64,000 nt of DNA. It comes from Actinomycetota bacterium. Its GTDB lineage: Bacteria > Actinomycetota > Geothermincolia > Geothermincolales > RBG-13-55-18. The notes under the pieces are model-generated. The model was given only the letters and a program-made list of their open reading frames with translations, was not told the origin of the DNA and did no database searches. The stretch is from NCBI GenBank assembly GCA_013178005.1, contig JABLXL010000016.1:1-64000 (forward strand). The letters are read 5' to 3'. This document shows positions 59,564-64,000 of this stretch, in pieces. The translations under genes were made by a program, and so were the position numbers. Position 1 is the first letter of the stretch. Each line of letters begins with the position of its first letter.

Positions 59564-60790
59564 CTACCCCGATAATGCCTCGCGGTGCTCGCGGTCCACC
59601 ATGTCGATGGGGAAGGGCAGCTCCGCTCCCTCGGGTATCTTGTGGATGTACTTTCTACGGAATTCCGGATCCTGCATACGGCAGGTCATGGTCTTGCGGT
59701 CGTATTCCGGGTGCACCTTCATGCGGTGCCAGATATCCCAGAGAGGTTCCTCCTTCACATTCCCGAAGTGGAGGGGGTTGAAGTCGCACGGGGTCACGAA
59801 GCCGTTATGGGTGATGTGGATCTGCCACTTCACTCCGAAACACCCCATGATGTGGGGGTCGTTAACGTGGCACATCAGGCACACCCGGGGGCCCTTGAAG
59901 TCCTTCCACTGCTCCTCGTGGATCACCCGGAACACCTCGCGCTCTTCATCCGTCAGGATCAGCTCGTCCTGCTTGATGCACTTCCCGGTGGGCACGAGGT
60001 CGAAGACGGTAAGCTCGCGGACCCCCAGCCCACGGCAGAGGTCCAGGAACTTGTGGTGGTAATCCTTGGCAATGGCTTCACGGTTCATGTAGGTGGAGAC
60101 GCCGACTGCCATGCCGCGGGCCACCGCCCGCTCGATGCCCTCCACCGCCCGCTGGTAGAGCCCCGGCACGCCCCGCAGGCGGTCGTGTTCCTCCGGCACC
60201 GGGCTGTCGAGGCTCACGAAAATGGTATCGCAGCCCGCCGCGCTCAACCTGTCCAGGTTCTCCTCGTTGAGCAGGGAGCCGTTGGTGAAGATGTCCGCGA
60301 CGCAGTCATTTTCCACGATGCGCCGTATGAGGACGTCGAGGTCGGGACGCATCAACGGCTCTCCCCCGGTGATGATGATGTCCGTGATGCCCAACTCCGC
60401 GCACTGGTCTATGACATCGCACCACTGCCCCGTGGTCAGGGTCCCCTCGCTGCTGCGCCTGAAGGCGCTGCAGTGCACGCAGCGGGCGTTGCAATCCTGC
60501 GTCACCGCGATGGTCACCGCGTGAGGCCCCCATTCCCTGCCCAGCCCGCGGTCGATGATATTGCGGTAGAAACGCTCGTAGGCGTTGGATTTCACCGGCG
60601 GCAGGTGATAGGAAAACCTGTCCGGACGCGCGAATTTGATGAAGGGCATGCGGGGGCCTATGGTCTTCAGGATCCAGCCCCCGGCCACCATGAAAAGGGG
60701 GAAAGTGGGTGGCCCGAAGGCCTGGTAGAAATTGCGCCTCATCCTGCGGGTGAGCTTCGCCCCGTTACCCGTGCTGCTTTTCTGCGACAT
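59564..60790 (-). CDS. Radical SAM protein with SPASM-like C-terminus
   Basis: 408 residues. The radical SAM cluster motif is Cys100-x3-Cys104-x2-Cys107 (TQDCNARCVHC); ITGGEPLMRPDL is the next conserved stretch. A C-terminal cysteine-rich region (VCLMCHVNDPHIMGCFGVKWQ...PCDFNP) would bind auxiliary [4Fe-4S] clusters as in SPASM or haem-d1/AhbC/D-type enzymes. It probably makes a modified peptide or cofactor, but no precursor peptide gene is visible nearby. AT-rich stretch at 60920-60955 contains TATAAT on the minus strand as a promoter candidate. Confidence 0.85.
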   Translation of the reverse strand: MSQKSSTGNGAKLTRRMRRNFYQAFGPPTFPLFMVAGGWILKTIGPRMPFIKFARPDRFSYHLPPVKSNAYERFYRNIIDRGLGREWGPHAVTIAVTQDCNARCVHCSAFRRSSEGTLTTGQWCDVIDQCAELGITDIIITGGEPLMRPDLDVLIRRIVENDCVADIFTNGSLLNEENLDRLSAAGCDTIFVSLDSPVPEEHDRLRGVPGLYQRAVEGIERAVARGMAVGVSTYMNREAIAKDYHHKFLDLCRGLGVRELTVFDLVPTGKCIKQDELILTDEEREVFRVIHEEQWKDFKGPRVCLMCHVNDPHIMGCFGVKWQIHITHNGFVTPCDFNPLHFGNVKEEPLWDIWHRMKVHPEYDRKTMTCRMQDPEFRRKYIHKIPEGAELPFPIDMVDREHREALSG

Positions 60791-61398
60791 CTCTGCTTCT
60801 CCCAGTCCGCGATTCCTGCTCCGCTCCCTGCTGTTGCGAACCCGACTCGAAGGGCCGGGCCCGCGATGCCGGCCTCATTTATACTTCCTTATCGACAATC
60901 ATTTCAACACCGTTGACCGGCTATCGTAATTATACTATAAAGTCATAATTAATATCTGTTTATATGCCCATGGCTGCTTGCGGCCCTGTCCCACGACATC
61001 CAATACCAGCAAATCCCGCGCCGCGATATCCCGCAGACGCCAGTCAGGCAAGGGTTCCCGCCTATTCACGCCGTCCCCTCGCTCGGCCCCCACGCATCGC
61101 ACGGTTTCGGAGGGCAACCGGGCAACGCCTTCGGCCGTCCGCAACGACATGCGCGGGCGGCTCGATCCCGCCTGCCTCCCGCGTATCAGCCGTTTCCCCT
61201 TCGACTCCCCACTTCCCTCCCGACCCTTCCTCCCTTACGTATTGATCTGCGTTAACCAAGCAAATATGCTCTCTTCTTCCTCCAAATGCCCCATATCGTT
61301 GAACTAAACGAGAGATCGCGCAAAACCCATGGTCCATTTCCCCCGTCTCTTTCCTCCCTGATATGCTAATTGTTGTCAGGTGAGCGATTATGCCTCCC
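60791..61398 (-). promoter_or_regulatory. Intergenic region with AT-rich promoter candidate
   Basis: 608 bp with no supported gene. The AT-rich segment at 60925-60960 includes TAGTATAATTACG on the minus strand (TATAAT as -10) and would start a transcript of about 130 nt leader before the radical SAM gene. The remainder shows only unsupported frames; a tRNA-like arm at about 61180 was tested and rejected. Confidence 0.5.
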
Positions 61399-62547
61399 TT
61401 AAAACTCTCCCGTCTCCTCCTCTTCTTCACCCCACAGCTCTTCTTCCTCGCTTTCCTCCAGCTCGCGGCTGCCGGCCACGATGCGCGGTAGGGTGGTGGC
61501 CAGAAACACCGCCACGCCCACCCCCAGCAGGATCAGGATCACGGTCTTGGAGGCCAGGAACTCCAGGGAGAGGGCGATGCCGGTGAGCAGCGCCGTCCAG
61601 AGGTAGATGATCAGGACCGCCTGGCGCTGAGAGTGGCCGATATACAGGAGGCGGTGATGGATGTGCTCCTTGTCGGCGTGATGGAACGGTTTTCCTTTCC
61701 TCGCGCGCCTCAGTATGGCCAGCCCTGTGTCGGCGATGGGCACGGCGAGGATGATGATGGGGGTGAACATGGTGGCCACCGCGGTGCGCTTCAGTATTCC
61801 CTGGATGCTTATGGCCCCGATGACGAAGCCCAGGAATTGGGCTCCGGAATCGCCCATGAAAATGCTCGCGGGGTTGAAGTTGTAGCGAAGGAAACCCAGG
61901 CAGGCTCCACCCACCGCGGCGGAGATGACCATGGCCTGGAGGGTGTTGGGATCGGCCCCCACCCGCGAGCCGTAGAAGAAGAAGGCCACCACGGTTATGA
62001 AGGATATGCCGGCCGCAAGGCCGTCCAGCCCGTCGATGAGGTTGATGATGTTGGTGAAGGCCACCGTCCACGCCACGGTCAGCAGGATGGAGAGGACCGG
62101 GCTCGCGGTGAGGTCGATGACGTTGCCGCGCGGCAGGGCTATGGTGGTTATCTCCACACCGAAGGAGACCAGGATCAGCGCGCCCATGGCCTGGCCGGCG
62201 AGCTTCATCCAGGGGGAGAGGTGGCGCATATCATCCAGGGCGCCCAGGAGCACGATGAAGGTGGAGGCGAGGATGATCCCCAGGAGCTGCGCGGAGGAAA
62301 GGGCGTCCACCATCCCCAGGGGCCTGGCGAAGGCGGCGGAGGTGCTGGCGAGTATTTTCGCGACCAGCAAGGCGATAACCACGGCCAGGAAGATGGCAAG
62401 CCCTCCCAGGGTGGGGGTCGGGTTCTCGTGCACCTTGCGGTCGTGCGGCATATCCACCGCGCCCAACCAGACGGCGGCGCGCCTGGCCGCCGGGGTCATG
62501 AGCAGCGAAAGGGCCAGCGCCACCACGAAGACCAGGATGTAGATCAC
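61399..62547 (-). CDS. Undecaprenyl-phosphate N-acetylhexosamine-1-phosphate transferase (WecA/TagO-like)
   Basis: 382 residues, about 11 membrane segments. It links a sugar phosphate to undecaprenyl phosphate, starting cell-wall glycopolymer synthesis. [54 protein letters not shown] and [12 protein letters not shown] are the MraY/WecA active-site loops, and [21 protein letters not shown] is the WecA/TagO-type HHH loop. The GTG start overlaps the deaminase stop by 4 bp. Confidence 0.94.
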   Translation of the reverse strand: MIYILVFVVALALSLLMTPAARRAAVWLGAVDMPHDRKVHENPTPTLGGLAIFLAVVIALLVAKILASTSAAFARPLGMVDALSSAQLLGIILASTFIVLLGALDDMRHLSPWMKLAGQAMGALILVSFGVEITTIALPRGNVIDLTASPVLSILLTVAWTVAFTNIINLIDGLDGLAAGISFITVVAFFFYGSRVGADPNTLQAMVISAAVGGACLGFLRYNFNPASIFMGDSGAQFLGFVIGAISIQGILKRTAVATMFTPIIILAVPIADTGLAILRRARKGKPFHHADKEHIHHRLLYIGHSQRQAVLIIYLWTALLTGIALSLEFLASKTVILILLGVGVAVFLATTLPRIVAGSRELEESEEEELWGEEEEETGEF

Positions 62548-63002
62548 TCCCAGCCCTCCCCGGACAACTCGGATACCTCCATGCCCGCCTCGCGCGCGAT
62601 CTCGTCCGCCATGGCGTCCTCGTACCCTTCGGCGTAGTAAACCTGGCGGATTCCGGCGTTGATGAGCATCTTGGTGCAGAGCACACAGGGCTTATGGGTG
62701 CAGTAGACGCTGCCTCCTCTCACCGCCGTGCCATGCAAGGCCGCCTGGATGATCGCGTTCTGCTCGGCGTGCAGGCCGCGGCACAGCTCGTGCCTCTCCC
62801 CGGATGCTATCCCTCTGTCCTCGCGCACGCAGCCCACATCCTCGCAATGGGGCAATCCAGAGGGGGCGCCGTTGTAGCCGGTGGACACGATGCGCTTCTC
62901 GAGCACGATGACGCATCCCACGCGGCGGCGCAGGCAGGTGGAGCGCGTGGCTACCTGCCATGCTATGGACATGAAATAGGATTCCCAGCTCGGTCTGGTC
63001 AC
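62544..63002 (-). CDS. Deoxycytidylate deaminase
   Basis: 152 residues. It deaminates dCMP to dUMP for thymidylate synthesis. Zinc site HAEQN and [26 protein letters not shown] is the typical N-terminus. The GTG at 63002 is used because the GGAGG that would serve the GTG at 63014 overlaps it. It overlaps the next gene by 4 bp and lies 40 bp after glyA, so the operon glyA-deaminase-WecA-like is likely. Confidence 0.93.
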   Translation of the reverse strand: MTRPSWESYFMSIAWQVATRSTCLRRRVGCVIVLEKRIVSTGYNGAPSGLPHCEDVGCVREDRGIASGERHELCRGLHAEQNAIIQAALHGTAVRGGSVYCTHKPCVLCTKMLINAGIRQVYYAEGYEDAMADEIAREAGMEVSELSGEGWE

Positions 63003-63042
63003 GGCGCAGCGCACCTCCCCGGGACCGGATCCCGGACCCGCG

Positions 63043-64000
63043 TCACAGCTCCGGGTAAAGCGGGAAGCCTGCCAACAGCTCCTCCACGCGCTCCCGCACC
63101 TCGTGCATCACCTGCGTGGATCCCGGGTTACCGGCCACCAGCGCGATGAGATCGGCGATCTCCACCATCTCCTCCTCGCGCATCCCCCGCGTGGTGACCG
63201 CAGGGGTGCCCAGGCGTATGCCGCTTGTGACCGCCGGCGGCTTGTCGTCGAAGGGGATGTTGTTCTTGTTGACGGTCACCTTCACCGCGTCGAGGGCCTC
63301 CTCGAGCTCCTTACCGGTGATGCCCAATGGCCTGAGATCCACCAGGAGCAGGTGGGTGTCGGTGCCCCCGCTCACCAGGCGCATGCCCCTTTCCTGCAAG
63401 GCCCTCGCCAGAGCCCGGCAGTTGGCCACGACCTGGCGGGCGTAATCCGCGAATTCCGGCTGAGACGCCTCATGCAAAGCTACTGCTTTGGCCGCCACGA
63501 TGTGCATGAGGGGGCCTCCCTGCACGCCCGGGAAGACGGCATGGTCGAGGGCCTGCGCGAAGCGCTCCTTGCACAGGATCATCCCGCCGCGCGGACCGCG
63601 CAGGGTCTTATGGGTGGTGGTGGTCACGAACTCGGCGTGGGGGACGGGATCGGAGTGAACCTTTCCCGCCACCAGGCCGGCGAAATGCGCCATGTCCACC
63701 ATGAGCATGGCGCCCACCTCGTCCGCGATCGCCCGGAACGCCCCGAAGTCGATGTCCCGGGGGTAGGAGCTGCCTCCGGCGATGATCAGGCGGGGGCGGC
63801 ATTTCCTGGCTATCTCCGCTATCTCCTCGTAATCGAGCATCTCCGTCTCGCGGTTCACGCCGTAGAAGTGCGCGTCGTAGAGAGCCCCGCTGATGTTCGC
63901 GGAGGTGCCATGCGTGAGGTGTCCTCCCGCCGTCTTCTCCATGCCCAGGATGCTGTCCCCGGGCTTGAGGGCGCAGAAATAGACCGCGGTGTTGGCCTGG
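63043..64000 (-). CDS. glyA: Serine hydroxymethyltransferase (partial, 5' end outside window)
   Basis: At least 319 codons; on the minus strand the reading frame continues past the window edge ([20 protein letters not shown]), so the start is missing. It converts serine and tetrahydrofolate to glycine and methylene-tetrahydrofolate. The PLP-lysine motif [20 protein letters not shown]-region equivalent GGHLTHG and [13 protein letters not shown]-type [12 protein letters not shown] are present. It heads the operon with dCMP deaminase, linking C1 units to thymidylate synthesis. Confidence 0.97.
   Translation of the reverse strand, partial: QANTAVYFCALKPGDSILGMEKTAGGHLTHGTSANISGALYDAHFYGVNRETEMLDYEEIAEIARKCRPRLIIAGGSSYPRDIDFGAFRAIADEVGAMLMVDMAHFAGLVAGKVHSDPVPHAEFVTTTTHKTLRGPRGGMILCKERFAQALDHAVFPGVQGGPLMHIVAAKAVALHEASQPEFADYARQVVANCRALARALQERGMRLVSGGTDTHLLLVDLRPLGITGKELEEALDAVKVTVNKNNIPFDDKPPAVTSGIRLGTPAVTTRGMREEEMVEIADLIALVAGNPGSTQVMHEVRERVEELLAGFPLYPEL

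Noticed and set aside
61150-61210. tRNA-like arm on the minus strand
   Set aside because: A GC-rich stem around GATCGAG resembles a T-arm but the loop does not fit TTCRANY and no acceptor or anticodon arms can be drawn.

Overview
The window looks like a high-GC chromosome segment from a deep-branching Gram-positive lineage, most probably Actinobacteriota (Geothermincola/OPB41/Aquicultor-type). That placement rests on four things: the MurT-GatD lipid II amidation pair, an adenosylcobalamin-dependent ribonucleotide reductase, genes that appear leaderless behind a TATAAT box, and secreted proteins built from the WYxxEGYTGGxFDT-type surface repeat. No 16S rRNA or ribosomal protein gene is present, so the assignment is inference. 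Nothing indicates an integrated phage, an intact insertion sequence or a CRISPR array.

Layout. 0-6 kb: a secreted protein; a response regulator with a degenerate GGDEF domain; an OmpR/PhoR-type two-component system; formamidopyrimidine-DNA glycosylase. 6-20 kb: an envelope region with two large surface-repeat proteins (one carrying a catalytically degenerate caspase-like domain, one a DUF362 domain), a GT-C/GT2 fusion glycosyltransferase, a GT2 enzyme coupled to a HEAT-repeat membrane protein, a coiled-coil secreted protein, an amidohydrolase, and many short repeats between them. 20-30 kb: DUF3048 lipoprotein, nitrilase-family and HAD hydrolases, murT-gatD, then a redox group (FAD oxidoreductase, 2[4Fe-4S] ferredoxin, Crp/Fnr regulator, glutaredoxin-like protein). 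29-36 kb: MetE-like methyltransferase with a triplicated 3' end, FAD-linked oxidase, an internally duplicated zinc-ribbon protein, and a nucleotidyltransferase/winged-helix pair that resembles an AbiE-like toxin-antitoxin or defence operon. 35-41 kb: pyrF, nrdJ, a DUF166 protein, an orphan response regulator, a TetR regulator. 41-49 kb: a decayed surface-protein gene, flavodoxin, DUF1284 protein, tRNA-Val(CAC), and a three-gene membrane module related to complex I/group 4 hydrogenases but lacking nickel ligands. 48-55 kb: DNA repair and SOS (AlkA-like glycosylase, dinB, DUF6504, lexA with a palindromic operator over its promoter) around a DUF3604 protein. 55-64 kb: zinc-ribbon protein, STAS/anti-sigma kinase pair, pcm, polyprenol-phosphate mannose synthase, a degenerate GGDEF protein, a radical SAM protein, and a wall-precursor/nucleotide operon glyA-dCMP deaminase-wecA/tagO-like.

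Two themes stand out. First, short segments at gene boundaries have been copied in tandem repeatedly (periods of about 116, 130, 136, 170 and 238 bp), together with a dispersed palindromic REP-like element. Second, several signalling or enzyme domains keep their fold signatures but have lost catalytic residues (a caspase-like domain, two GGDEF domains, and a hydrogenase-like large subunit). Best candidates for an undescribed system are the degenerate hydrogenase-like membrane module (44.3-48.2 kb) and the nucleotidyltransferase/winged-helix operon (33.7-35.4 kb). Start codons were re-chosen in many genes from ribosome-binding sites or family alignment, as stated in each entry. No database search was possible; family names come from recognised motifs.
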